A DNA stretch of 64,000 bases from Paratinospora sagittata. Taxonomy: Eukaryota; Streptophyta; Magnoliopsida; Ranunculales; Menispermaceae. The stretch is taken from NCBI GenBank assembly GCA_035771175.1, contig CM069604.1, positions 18,973,115 to 19,037,114 of the forward strand, written 5' to 3'. The first letter of the stretch is position 1; every line of letters begins with the position of its first letter. The translations under genes were made by a program, and so were the position numbers. Below, in pieces: positions 1 through 10,724 of this stretch. Under the pieces are notes generated by a model. It saw nothing but the letters and a program-made list of their open reading frames with translations, ran no database searches and was not told where the DNA came from.

Positions 1-220
1 GATTTCGCCCTCGAAATCAATTCAAGTAGTTATGATGGTTATCTGCTTGAGATCAACTGCCGGCGTCATCTCTAGCGAGTTAAGGATGGTGCTTGTATGG
101 TCCCTGAACAGCACTGTGGCTGGTGGAATCCTCATCATCATAAAACCATGGAGTAAACAAAGTTTCATCATTTTATTGATAAGTGAGAATAGTACAATAT
201 ATCACATCATCAATTGGGGC
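1..220 (-). other. Sequence downstream of the gypsy pol remnant
   Basis: This stretch follows the end of the - strand gypsy polyprotein. I see no coding signal in it. By position it should be the 3' untranslated part of that element, leading to a 3' LTR outside the window. No LTR boundary or polypurine tract could be fixed here. Confidence 0.4.
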
Positions 221-2635
221 TAGAAAAAAATTCAGGGTATTTCTGTTTAATTGTTGCTTCTAGTTCCCATGTTACTTCCTCTACGCCGTGGTGATCCCAG
301 AGCACTTTCACAAGCGGTATGCTACGTCGTCGTAGCTCTTGAGTTTTTCTATCTAAAATTTATATCGCTCTCTCTTGATACTTATTTCCTTCCTCAACCC
401 GTACCTCGACTAAAGGGATGATATGCGAAGAACCGGGATGATACTTGCGAAGCATAGATACGTGAAAAACGTCATGAACCTTAGGCATAGAAGATGGAAG
501 GGACAGACGATAAGCAAGTTTGCCAATAAGTTCAATGATCTGAAATGGACCGATGTACCATGGAGAGAGCTTTCCTTTGATCCCAAAGCATTTGACACCT
601 CTTGTGGGCTGGACTTTTAGAAAAACAAAGTCCCCCTTATCAAATTCTAGAGGCTGTCTCCGCTTGTCAGCGTAGCTCTTCTATCGACTTTGTGCAACAC
701 GAAGTCATTCCTTTACTAGTGTGATCTTCTCAGAAGTCTCTTGAACTAGTTCAGGGCCTAACTGCGGTCGATCTACCATATCTAACCAGCATATCGAAGA
801 TCTGCAAGGCCGACCATAGAGAACCTCGTATGGTGCCATGCCGATACTAGTTTGGTAGCTGTTGTTGTATGCAAACTCAGCTAAATGTAAATACTTTGGC
901 CATCCGTCATTAAAGTCCAAAATGCAACACTGTAACATGTCTTCTAGGATTTGGATAAGCCTCTCTGACTGCCCATCAGTCTGAGGGTGGAAGGTTGTGC
1001 TCATAGTGATCTTAGAACTCATTCTATTCTAGAAGCTTTTCCAAAAATTGGATGTGAATCGAGGATCTCGATCAGAGACGATCGTGAGTGGTATGCCATG
1101 AAGGCGTACGATATCTCTTTCATATAGTTTTGCAAGTTTGGCGGGGATATCCGTGAATTTTATTGGCAAGAAGTGTGCAGACGTTGTAAGTCTGTCAATG
1201 ATAACCTAGATAGCATCTTGCCCTTTATTGTTTCGAGGTAAGGCCGTGACAAAATCCATTGCGATGTTCTTCCATTTCCATTCTCCGCTGGAGAAGTCCA
1301 GAGGGAAGTCTTCGTTCTGCCTTAACTTTCTGGCAAACGAGACATCGAGCAACGAAGTCTGCAATTGCCTTCTTCATTCCAAAAAATCAAAATTGACGCT
1401 TGACATCCTTGTACATCTTGTCACCCCCAGGATGCATAGCGTACCTCGAACAGTGCATCTTAGTTAGCACATCATTTCGAACCTCAGGATCGTTCGATAG
1501 ACAGAGACATTTTTTATAAAAAATGGCTCCATTTTCAGAGACTGACCAATGAGGAAGGTCCTCTCCGCTGAGTAGAAGTTCTCGTTTCTCCATTAATATA
1601 GGGTCATTGGCTTGAGTAGCTGAAATCTTTCGAACTAGCTCAGAGGTGGCTGATAATTGAGAGAGTCGTGGTCTTGGTCCCTCTACGTTCAGCTGTAGGT
1701 TAAAGTTCTCCATCTCTGTAGCCAACTTCCCCAGTTCATAGTTAAGAGTGCAAGCAACATAAGATTTTCTACTCAGGGCATCGGCCACAACATTGGCCTT
1801 TCCGGGATGGTATTGGAGTTGAAAGTCATAATCTTTCAAGAATTCCAACCATCGTCTCTGGCGGAGGTTTAGGTCTCTCTGAGTGAATATGTACTTAAGA
1901 CTCTTGTGATCCGAGAAAACCTCAAACCGTTCACCGTATAGGTAATGACGCCATAACTTCAGTGCAAACACAACAGCTGCAAGTTCCAAGTCATGTGTTG
2001 GGTAATTACCCTCATGAATCTTCAGTTGCCTCGAGGCATATGCAACAACTTGGCCTTCTTGCATTAGTACGGTACCTAGGCCTTGAAAAGAGGCGGCGGT
2101 GTATAGTGAAAATCCAATTGCATTTCTTGGAGTGATAAGTACAGGTGCCGTCGTGAGGCGTTTCTTTAATTCCTAAAATGATGCTTCACAGGCGGGATTT
2201 CAGATGAATCGCACGTCTTTTCGAGTGAGCTTGGTCATAGGTTCAGCAATCTTTGAGAAGTCCTTAATGAAGCGTCTGTAATAGCCAGCCAAACCAAGAA
2301 AACTCCTAATCTGAGTAACAGTGGTAGGCTGCTTCCAATTTAAAACCGCTTCAACCTTAGAAGGATCTACCTCAATGCCATTGCCTAAAACCACATGGCC
2401 TAGGAATTGAACTCTCTTCGCCCAAAATTCGCACTTACTTAACTTTGCATACAGTTGGTGGCTTCTCAAGGTCTGGAGGACTATCTTCAGATGTATCTTA
2501 TGGTCTTCCTCGGTTGAGGAGTATATCAAGATGTCGTCCACAAAAACCACCATGAATCGGTCTAAGTATAACCTGAAAATGCGATTCATCAAATCCATGA
2601 ATGCAGCAGGTGCATTTGTTAGACCGAACGGCATG
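221..2635 (-). pseudogene. Ty3/gypsy (chromovirus-like) pol remnant: RT, RNase H, integrase
   Basis: This is a decayed 3' part of a Ty3/gypsy polyprotein. Reading right to left: 2635-2200 is the reverse transcriptase from the [12 protein letters not shown] motif through the catalytic FVDDILIYS and [12 protein letters not shown]. 2064-1387 is RNase H ([25 protein letters not shown]) running into the HxxxxxH start of the integrase zinc finger. 1022-705 is the integrase core end (HPQTDGQSE, AYNNSYQTSIGMAPYE). About 700-221, in shifted frames, is the integrase C-terminal part ending in a chromodomain-like WDHHG...VTWE stretch. Stops and frameshifts separate the pieces, so it is dead. The 5' half (gag, protease, RT fingers) is missing: homology stops abruptly at about 2635, where unrelated MULE sequence begins. 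The motif set fits the Tekay/Del chromoviruses; the clade is inferred from motifs only. Confidence 0.9.
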
Positions 2636-2713
2636 TGCCTGGACTTCCAGGCACATATGCCCAAAAAAAATAATAATTTTTTTTTATTTTTTTATTTTTT
2701 TTGTGAAGTACAG

Positions 2714-3508
2714 GGTATTATAGGTGATACACCACAACCTACCATAGCAAGTTTTGAGGCTCCATCACCGAATTTCATGGAACTTAATCATGCAGCTATG
2801 ACCCCATTATCAGACAATCATGATAACATATCGATGGGGTGGAACGAGTCACAAGATCTTCGCGAAGGACTCACATTTTCCTCAAAGGAAGACTTGCAGC
2901 ATAAAGTTAAACGATGTTGTATAGCCAAGCAACAAGAACATGTCATGGTCGATTCAAAACCCAAATTTTGGTCAATTAGGTGTAAGAAATGGAAAGATGG
3001 TTGCCAGTGGAGGCTAAGGGCTTCGAAACGCAAGAAATCGGGATTGTTTAAGATCACAAAATGCCCATTCCCACACACATGTATTTATGGCCAAATGTCG
3101 CAAGATCATAGACAATTGGATTTAAAGGTAATTTATCGCGAAATTTTTGATATTGTAAAGCGAGATCCTTCAACTTCTGTGTCGGCGCTACATCAAGTAA
3201 TTAAAAATAATTACAAATATGATGTGCATTACAGAAAAGTGTGGCATGCAAAAAAGAAGGTGATGGAAAAGATATTTGGTGATTGGGAGGGATCGAATAA
3301 CCTACTCCCAAAATGGATGGATGCATTGAATGCTAGTAATCCAAGTTCGCACGCATTTGTAAATCACTACGAACCTGACAACACTTATATGGAAAATACC
3401 GCGGTAAGTTGCTCATCGCCACAACAATCAATGCAGCCAGTCACATATTCCCTCTCGCATTTGCTATTGTTCATCAAGAAAATACTGACAACTGGGCATG
3501 GTTTCTAA
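2714..3508 (+). pseudogene. MULE transposase N-terminal fragment (MuDR DNA-binding domain)
   Basis: The reading frame from about 2714 to the stop at 3508 matches the N-terminal half of plant MuDR/MULE transposases. It has a GLTFSSKEDLQHKVKRC stretch, an RCKKWKDGCQWRLRASKRKK zinc-finger-like stretch and a GLFKITK..PHTC block. These are followed by the helical MSQDHRQLD...HYRKVWHAKKKVMEKIFGDWE segment that normally leads into the DDE catalytic core. The catalytic core itself is absent: after about 3400 the frame turns into unrelated residues and stops. A pyrimidine-rich CAG acceptor precedes the homologous start at 2711-2713, suggesting an original intron. The longer frame that starts at 2531 runs through gypsy sequence and is not a real start. 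The fragment is probably non-functional as a transposase. Confidence 0.8.
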
Positions 3509-3545
3509 GGAAGCTTCGTTATAGCGTGACTAACAGATAAGGCAT

Positions 3546-3863
3546 TTGCCATCTTCTCGTATGGACCCGAGTGTTGATATGGACTCGACAGCTACTTCAT
3601 TCGAGGACAATCCAACCTTGGGTGAAGAAGGAAATTGGATAGGTAGACGGCAAAGAATGCCAAGGCGAGGACGTGCATTTATAGCAGATACGACTATTGA
3701 GGCACATGATGATCGTGAGGATGAGCACATATCAGCTATGCCCGTTGACGATGATCCAACACCATCTGTCGAGCAAGTTGTTCAGGGGCCTTTGCAGCAG
3801 TTTACGAGAGATCACTTACGGCACAATAAACGACGTAAATGGCCAATATGTGCCACAGATTGA
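3546..3863 (+). pseudogene. Possible C-terminal tail of the MULE transposase gene
   Basis: A 105-codon frame follows the transposase fragment after 37 bp. It is acidic in its first half, has a basic RRQRMPRRGR patch near residue 38 and ends in KRRKW. It has no domain I recognise. Position and orientation suggest it is the C-terminal tail of the same transposase gene, joined after an internal deletion of the catalytic region. It could also be an unrelated captured piece or chance. Confidence 0.35.
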
Positions 3864-3990
3864 CAACTTGTTTTTCATTTAAACTTGTATATATTTTGAT
3901 AATGTTGCACTCAACATGTATGTATACTTGCTACTTCAATACAATAACTTTTTTTAAACAAAATTACCTTGTATATGTTTTGATAGCTTT

Positions 3991-4822
3991 GATTTTTCAT
4001 TTAAACTTGAATTCGGGATGGGGGTCCAAAAATTCAACCGGGCATGGGAATGGGATTCCGTCGACTCCGGGGGATCGGGAGAGGATAATGGGACACGTTG
4101 AAAGTGGTCGGGTAAAAAAAAACCACGTGGTTTGGCTTCGGTGAGGCCGAACAGTTTAGTAATAACCATGATTTTTCATTTAAACTTGAATTCGGGATAG
4201 GGGTCCAAAAATTCAACCGGACATGGGAATGGGATTCCGTCGACTCCGAGGGATCGGGGGAGGATAGTGGGACGCGCTGAAAGTGGTCGGGTAAAAAAAA
4301 ACCACGTGGTTTGGCTTCGGTGAGGCCGAACAGTATAGTAATAACCTTGATTTTTCATTTAAACTTGAATTCGGGATAGGGGTCCAAAAATTCAACCGAA
4401 CATGGGAATGGGATTCCGTCGACTCCGGGGGATCGGGGGAGGATAGTGGGACGCGCTGAAAGTGGTCGGGTTAAAAAAACCACGTGGTTTGGCTTCGGTG
4501 AGGCCGAACAGTTTAGTAATAACCTTGATTTTTCATTTAAACTTGAATTTGGGATGGAGGTCCAAAAATCCAACCGTACATGGGAATGAGATTCCGTCAA
4601 CTCCGGGGGATCGGGGGAGGATAGCGGGACGCACTGAAAGTGGTCGGGTTAAAAAAACCACGTGGTTTGGCTTCGGTGAGGCCAAATAGTATAGTAATAA
4701 CCTTGATTTTTCATTTAAACTTGAATTCAGGATGGAGGTCCAAAAATTCAACCGGACATGGGAATGGGATTCCGTCGACTCCGGGGGATCGGGGGAGGAT
4801 AGTGGGACGCGCTGAGAGTGGT
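3991..4822 (+). repeat. 178-179 bp tandem repeat, about 4.7 copies
   Basis: Units begin with GATTTTTCATTTAAACTTGA at 3991, 4170, 4349, 4527 and 4705, giving periods of 179, 179, 178 and 178 bp. The last copy stops at about 4822. Units are very similar. Each full unit carries a GATTCCGTC(G/A)ACTCCG block, the G-box palindrome CCACGTGG and a short self-complementary stretch (GGCTTCGGTGAGGCC). The several overlapping open frames with repeated peptides on both strands are by-products of the repeat. It lies inside the MULE remnant, between the transposase fragment and the palindrome array. Confidence 0.95.
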
Positions 4823-4870
4823 ACTTGATTGACACAAGTACAAAAAAAAAAATTGAAAAAAAAAATCAGT

Positions 4871-5180
4871 ATGGAAGGCGTCTTTTAGAAAGACGCCTTC
4901 TCTTAAAAAAAAAAAAAAAACTTTCAAGGGAAGGCGTCTTTTGAAAAGACGCATTCCCTTCTTGCGCAAAAAAAAATTCTTTAAAGGGAAGGCGTATTTT
5001 GAAAATACGTCTTCCCTTTACTTAAAAAAAAAATTGAAGGGAAGATGCCTTTTTAAAAAACGCCTTCCTTTCTTGCGCAAAAAAATTTCTTTAAAGGGAA
5101 GGCGTCTTTCAAAAGATGCCTTCCCTTTACTTAAAAATTTTTTTTTAAGGGAAAGCGTCTTTTGAAAAAACGTCTTCCTG
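4871..5180. repeat. Array of six short palindromes (subterminal, MULE)
   Basis: Six imperfect to near-perfect palindromes of about 30-38 bp follow one another at roughly 50-60 bp spacing, separated by A or T runs. The core arm is GGGAAGGCGTCTTTT and its reverse complement. Unit 3 (about 4983-5021) has a changed base in each arm (GCGTATTTT against AAAATACG), which keeps the pairing. The same array flanks the terminal repeats of the elements at 57-60 kb. Confidence 0.9.
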
Positions 5181-5184
5181 TAAA

Positions 5185-5332
5185 AAATGTCACCTACGCC
5201 GCCCACGTGGCGCTTGTGTGGCGCGCTGACTGGGTGATGAATAGTAAAGTAGGGCAAAGGGGTCAATATTTGTGTTTTGATGGCATTTGTGAAATTTTTT
5301 TTATTTTTAAAGGGTAATCATGTCAAAATCCC
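5185..5332 (-). repeat. Right terminal repeat of the MULE remnant
   Basis: This is homologous, in the same orientation, to 58250-58395 and 60360-60509. It has the same order of blocks: TGTCACCT, a CACGTGGCGCTTGTG stretch, GCGCTGACTG, ATGAATAGTAAAGTA, GATGGCATTTGTGAAAT, a T run, and AGGGTAATCATGTCA. It marks the right edge of the 2.6-5.3 kb element. Confidence 0.8.
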
Positions 5333-5398
5333 TATATAGGTGTATGGAGAGATTTCTATTAATTAGATCAAAGTTTTGTTCTCTTTCTTTTTTTTTTA

Positions 5399-5450
5399 GT
5401 CCCACATTGCTTCTGAAAGGAGAGAGATTCAACTCTATTCCTATATAAAG
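5399..5450 (+). promoter_or_regulatory. Promoter-like block: GTCCCACATTG plus TATATAAA
   Basis: GTCCCACATTG (5399-5409) resembles the plant snRNA upstream sequence element, and TATATAAAGGG follows from 5442, about 32 bp later. That spacing is close to what is known for Pol II snRNA genes. No U-snRNA sequence follows, and similar motifs occur in plant LTRs, so this may be a retroelement promoter instead. Confidence 0.3.
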
Positions 5451-5724
5451 GGTTCCCCACCCCATTATTCACACACTCAACATTTGCCTTCAAGCCCCAC
5501 TTTTAGAGTATGAATGTTGGGAGTCCTCAACAAGGAAACCCATATTAAAAGAATTTATTTGATAGATTAAGATTAGGTTTTAAAATTAAAATAGAATTTA
5601 GTTAGAAGTTTGTTGTACTTAGCATTATACAATAGATTTTAGCATATAGGTTAAATTAGATACTTTGTATATATAGAATAGAATTATATAGGTTAAGATT
5701 TTAGGATTATTTATATATATATCA

Positions 5725-5890
5725 GGTCGGGTCGGGCACCCGATTGGATTTTAACCAAATTTGAGACCTGACCTGCCTAGGTCGGGTGTTCTAAAAAAGC
5801 CACCCGACCAACCCGACATATATTGTAAACTCGACCCTATCCGATATGGTTGAGTTTGGTCGGGTTAGTCGGGTTGCTTACACCCCTACT
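5725..5890. mobile_element. hAT-like element scrap (GGGTCGGG type)
   Basis: This stretch is rich in GGGTCGGG/CCCGACC words and ends in TTGCTTACACCCCTAC. It resembles the right end of the hAT-like element at 50534-51383, whose end reads GTTTACACCCCTA. A matching left terminus and a target duplication were not found, so it is a fragment at best. Confidence 0.4.
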
Positions 5891-8244
5891 CCCACCTAAT
5901 TTTTTAAAATTTTGTTTGTTACGTTAAACCATTTTGTTTAATTCATATTTTGGTTTATATTTTCCTAGTGTGCCAAAATATAAAATGTATCAATAATTTG
6001 ATCTTCTTCCTTTTCCTCAATCATAAATACGAAACAAAACATAATAAATAATATAATATTATTTTTTATACTGTAATTTAATTTATATAATATTGTATTA
6101 TAAATATAAGTGCGCATACCCCTTTTTTTAATTATTCACGTTAAATTTAAAAAGATAAATGTGTATACATCATGACATTTGCGTAATGGAGAAATAAATA
6201 AAAATAAAAAAGAATGAAGTGACATTAAAATGACTACAACGCATTCGAAAAGAAGAAGAATAAGTATTAACTATTAAAATATTCAGTAACGCATTCAACA
6301 ATTCAAAAGAAGAATGAAAAATCTCATCCAGGAAATTAACAAATCCAGTTATTGAAACAAATGGGACAAAGCCTTGTGTCTTTTTTCCTCTTAACTTTTT
6401 ATATAATATGTTGGAATAGTATAATCATAAAAATAAGAAAAGCAAGCTTTGTATTCACCCTTTTTTTATCTCATTCTTGTCGATTGTACACTTTGAGAAG
6501 CAAGCTTCCCTTTGGCTCAACTTCTGTGGAAAAAAAAAAACCCAGAAAGGCTAAAGAAAAAAATAGATCAGCTTAGAAAAAAATCCCTAAAACTCAAAAA
6601 TCTGAACAAAAATAGAGGGCATAAATCAAATGATTAAAATAGCTTAAGGAAGGAGGTGTTGTTTAAGCATAGAATTTTTTTTATTATTATTAAAAAAACA
6701 AAATCAGTGACCAAAAATTGAGCCACAAATAAAAGTATATTCTTAGACAAACACGAAGAAAAAATAGGAAAAGGTTATACTTTTAGTAGTTAGCATAGCA
6801 TTTTCTCAAACGAAAGAATTAGTATAGCCTATCCAAGAACATAAATAACAACGAAAAACTCACCTTAGATTTGCATTTAAAAAAAAAAAAAAAACTGATT
6901 GATTCATTACCTCTGCAATTTTTATTTCATCATCGACAACAAAGTCATTCCAAACTAAACCAAGAACAACACCTTCTTCCTTTTTAAACCTATTAACTTT
7001 CTTCTTTCTTCTTCTGCTTCAATTGTTGCAGACCACACCCAACAACAACAACAACAATAACAAAAAGTAAATCGAAAAAGGAAAAAAATATTTATTATAA
7101 TTTTCCAACAACAACAACAAAAAATTAGTCTTTAAAGGGAAAAAAAATATTTATAATAATTTTCCATGAAGGAAATAGGAAGAAGAACAAAGAAAAGCAG
7201 ATCAAACACCTTGATGACTAATCCAATCGAGCTCATATGGGGTTTAGTCGAAGTAGCTGGTGCGGTGAATAAGATAGATCTTAAGTGTGCACTTGGATTG
7301 GCGAAGGAAAACGATTTTCGTTTCTCCTCTTTGGTGGCACTTCATTTTCGTCCCCTTTTTTTGTTCTTTTTCTTGTTCTTCTATCTGCAGTTGAGAATAC
7401 CCATATTTGTAAAAATATAGTAAATGTTTTGAGAAAATAAATAAGATATATAAATAGCAGATGATAAGATCGATCCAAGGGAAACTCACATTAGATTTGC
7501 AAAAAAAGGGAAAAAAAATTGGCTGATCCGATTGACCTTTGATGACATTTAGTTGAAATAGTTGTGGCAGTGAACATTTGCAAAAAAAAAAACCAAAAAA
7601 AAATGTCATGAGGAACAGAGGGGGGGTGGTTGCAGAGAAAGCGTAGTAAAATAAATGTAGAGGGAGAAATGAAGGAGAGCAGGGAGAGGGGTTCCTCAGA
7701 AGGAGAGGAGCGGGGAGAAAAGGAACAAAAATAATTAAAGAGGAAAAGAGGACATGAAAATTGAAAAAGTTTAAAATTAAAAAATTGAACCCGAAAAGGA
7801 TGGCATAAATGAACTGAATGACTAAATCATTAAATACATGGAAGGAATTTTTTAATTTTTATAATTTGAATAGCTTAGTAACAGAACTTTTGGAAGTCCA
7901 TAATAAAATAATAATATATTATATAATAATGATGATATTGGGCATGTAGTACGTTGCAAGTGACTTTTTGAATATGAAATTTATTTTTAATTAAAATAAA
8001 ATTTTGTTTGAAAAAGGAATAATAAGTAGAAAAGAGTAAAAATTTAAATTAAGAATAGAAAACATGGAGGAAGAGCGAAGGTGGAAGTTAATTAACTATT
8101 TAAATCACAATTTGGACCTATAATTAATTTTAGAAAAAATTAAAAAAATTATAATTTTAAAAGGGTAGTTTTGAAAATTTGGCAAAAATCGCTAGACAAT
8201 AAACTCCTTCAAGTTTTTATTTTTTATTTTTTTATTATATATAA

Positions 8245-10146
8245 CTAGTCTACAGGTATGTGCACATTCGTAGTATTTGTTGGTGTATGAGGTCTAGGTG
8301 TAGGTTGAGGAGATGTATACATGTAAGAGTCCAACAAAGTTCTGTAAGGATCTACTGGTGGTTTCTTAGTCTTTTGAAGATCAGCCTCAACATAAGAAAG
8401 TTGTTGCTTCAACTGTCTGATTTCAGCCTCATATTGCATAAATTCATGGCCAAAGTATTTATTTTCCAGATAATACCGTAAAGTAGCATCAAGTTGCTGA
8501 ATTTTTTCTCGTATTTCCTGGTAGTACTGCTGAGCAATGGCTGCTTGTGCATCGGTCTTATTTGCAAGACTAGTTGTAGCTGAAGATATGCTTGTAAGTT
8601 AATGATCAATCTTTTGCAGATAATGATTCTGAACTAAAACATTCTTTGTTTGCCAATTCAGTACTTCCTCAGGTTGAGAAATAGGCTTGGTTGAGCCATC
8701 TGGCCTGACTTCAGTAGGAACTGAAAAAGGCTTAGCAGTGGTTTGATGATGAAGATCTCACACTCTTTGCAGGGGTGGAAAATCCTGATCATATTGGCTT
8801 ACAGGAAAACATGGTTGCACCACAGCTGCTGCAGGTGGAGCAGGGGGATCATCTTGATGATAAATAACATCCTGTCGACATGAATCATGATACCTTTGAG
8901 GTGGTGGTTCAAACTGTGAAGGAGGTACATCAAAGATCCATTCTTCAATATCATCATCTGAGAGGTCGTTGTGGCACGAACAATCAGGATGACACATATC
9001 AGGATTACAATCCAAAATAAAATGACCATCTACATGTGAATGATAAATAGGAAACCCCGAAGTCTGAAAAGAATGAACAGGAGGTCTGTCTTGGTGATAC
9101 TTGTCGACTGGCTGGATCATTAAAGAATGATGAACTGGGATATTATCCTGTATTGTATGGCTTGGAAGCTCAAAACTGATGTTAACCAAACCATCACGTT
9201 GCTTTGCAAGTCTAGGACTTTTATTGGTAACAACAGGTTCATTGTGCTTGATGAATTTTTCTTAATTGGTAAACCAGCCAGTAGACATGAGTTGATAAAG
9301 ATCTTGCCTTGGTATTTGCCTAGGAATCTGCACAATAGTTGGAACCTCATTATCATTAACAAAAGCTATAATCGTACCGTGAGGTTTGTATGTTTTGAGA
9401 TGGATTGCATGATCTTGCAGTTTGAAAACCATTTGATGATGAAGAGTAGCAAGGATTCCTTCAGCTTTATGTTGAGCACCAGAGAATTGGATTTGCACTT
9501 TGAATCTGGTAGGTAGTGTAGGATCATTTAAACAAACGTTGAAGTCTGGGGCTATGGTGAAGACCATGGAGCCATAACTGAGTGTTGTAATGACCGTACC
9601 GATGCAAGCATATTCATACTCTAGCAGATTTGTATCTAGAAGAGCAACACGAGCAAATAGAGGTATGTCACCTCGACCATGATAGGAGAGAACCAAACAG
9701 ATGGCACCTAAGTGAAGGTGAGTGTATCCATTGGATAACCAATGACGTATGAAATCGGGATCAAACTCAAGAGTGACATATTGTTCTTGATGTGTTGACT
9801 CTAACTGACAGTTTGCTAAGGCTGTACTTTGAACATACTCTTTAATAGGAGGAGTTTTTTTTAGAAATTAAAGTTTTAACAGACTTAGTAAAAGAAGGAC
9901 GACGCTTATTAAACATAGAATAGGGATTTACAAAGGAGTTATGGTTTCATCTATTTTATTATCATCAGGTATATGAGTGACTTCTACTAACTGGTCTATC
10001 TTAGATGTTTTGGTTTTTAGACATGACTCAGGTAAACTGGAAAAATTAAAAGAAGAAGACTTTAGAATAGGTTGAGGGGTAGAGACAGGTATAGAGGTAG
10101 TAGCTTCACCAAAAACTTCCATGGATAAGGTATGACTATCCGACAC
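8245..10146 (-). pseudogene. 30K movement-protein-like polyprotein relic (caulimovirid-like element)
   Basis: Reading right to left, a disrupted coding region has three recognisable parts. 10146-9928 is a short Ser/Thr-rich lead segment ending in a stop. 9696-9262, extended upstream in the same frame to about 9850, resembles the core of the 30K movement-protein superfamily of plant pararetroviruses: a hydrophobic beta strand, an LLDT motif, then a GS.VF...P.F.V.LND stretch. 9189-8758 and 8439-8245 are a Pro/His/Asp-rich region and a coiled-coil-like Gln/Leu-rich region. Stops and frame changes separate the parts, so no intact protein is made. No capsid, protease or reverse transcriptase was recognised to the left. 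A tRNA-Met-type primer site lies upstream at 10561-10572. Endogenous caulimovirid and movement-protein-bearing LTR element are both possible; the domain call rests on motif pattern alone. Confidence 0.6.
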
Positions 10147-10560
10147 GACTCTCCTGGCCTCTCAAGGACTGTCCTCTTATATCCACTGGATCAAACAGGT
10201 GAAAAAGCTAGTTCCTGGTAGCTTGTATATACCTTAAACCTAAACTACAATCTGAGTCTAAGAATCTTGCACAGTGTCTGAGTCACAGACTACACACACA
10301 AAACATAAACGATAGAAAACCATGAGAATAATAAAAATGATGATAAGAACTATAACAAACCAAAGAGGAAGATTTGACAACATCATTGTGTAAAAAGGAT
10401 ATTATGTAAACGTTTAAGTATGAAAATTACTAGATGTAATAGAAGACAAGCTGAGAATACGATGGCAAAGATAGCACATACAAAATACAAGGATAAGCGA
10501 TTGAATATCATGACAAACGTTACAAACTTACATATACCCCTCAAGAAAAGAGCAGGGATG
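10147..10560 (-). other. Leader between primer site and relic coding region
   Basis: This - strand stretch lies between the primer-binding site and the first relic frame. Frames on both strands (10383-10703 on -, 10420-10668 on +) overlap it and the primer site. Their composition is low-complexity and I do not take them as genes. Confidence 0.4.
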
Positions 10561-10572
10561 ACTCTGATACCA
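10561..10572 (-). other. tRNA-Met(i)-type primer-binding site
   Basis: On the - strand this reads TGGTATCAGAGT. It matches 11 of 12 bases of the plant initiator tRNA-Met primer site TGGTATCAGAGC used by plant LTR retrotransposons and caulimovirids. It sits upstream of the movement-protein-like relic on the same strand, which supports a reverse-transcribing origin for that relic. Confidence 0.65.
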
Positions 10573-10724
10573 TTCGTAGTTAACAAGAAAAAAAAGGATA
10601 AAAGGAGGTTAAACATTACTAATAAACAAATAAATAAAAGAGGTAAAAAGTTATTAAAAAATAAATAAAATGGGGTCAAATGTAATACCCTAGGTTTACA
10701 CAAAAAAAATAAAAAAATTTGAAC

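Larger units (their letters stand above)
2636..5332 (+). mobile_element. Mutator-like element remnant (transposase fragment, satellite, palindromes, right terminal repeat)
   Basis: This composite holds, in order, a MuDR-type transposase fragment (2714-3863), a 178-179 bp tandem array (3991-4822), an array of six short palindromes (about 4871-5180) and a terminal region (about 5185-5332). The terminal region is plainly homologous to the right terminal repeats of the two Mutator-like elements at 56.9-60.5 kb. Shared landmarks are a CGCTGAC block, ATGAA(C/T)AGTAAAGTA, GATGGCATTTGTGAAA and AGGGTAATCATGTCA at the edge. No matching left terminal repeat is seen at about 2.64 kb, where the gypsy fragment breaks off, so the left end is truncated or rearranged. 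No target duplication could be defined. The outermost bases (AAATCCC) differ from the TTGGGCCC end of the other copies. Confidence 0.7.
5333..8240. other. AT-rich intergenic sequence, no gene seen
   Basis: This stretch is AT-rich with many A and T runs and no credible coding frame. It contains a promoter-like TATA region (5398-5450), a GGGTCGGG-rich hAT-like scrap (about 5725-5890) and weakly repeated blocks between 6840 and 7610 (for example TCACCTTAGATTTGCA near 6860 and TCACATTAGATTTGCA near 7486). Short open frames here, for example at 7166-7420, have no recognisable protein character. Confidence 0.6.

Noticed and set aside
2531..2713. N-terminal extension of the transposase frame from ATG 2531
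   Set aside because: This part is antisense gypsy RT and a T-run; the frame is open by chance and joined to the MULE piece.
3991..4822. Centromeric satellite because of the 178-bp period
   Set aside because: There are only about five units, enclosed in a transposon, with no sign of a long array.
3954..4835. Many overlapping open frames with shared peptides on both strands
   Set aside because: They arise from the 178-179 bp tandem repeat; the same DNA is read in several frames and no domain is present.
4871..5180. Regularly spaced repeats that could suggest a CRISPR array
   Set aside because: Spacers are homopolymer A/T runs, the units are palindromes inside a transposon end, and the DNA is plant nuclear.
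5399..5600. snRNA gene behind the USE/TATA-like block
   Set aside because: No U1, U2, U4, U5 or U6 sequence follows the predicted start.
9120..9516. Open frames at 9127-9516 (+) and 9120-9362 (-)
   Set aside because: They are shadow frames of the movement-protein-like relic.
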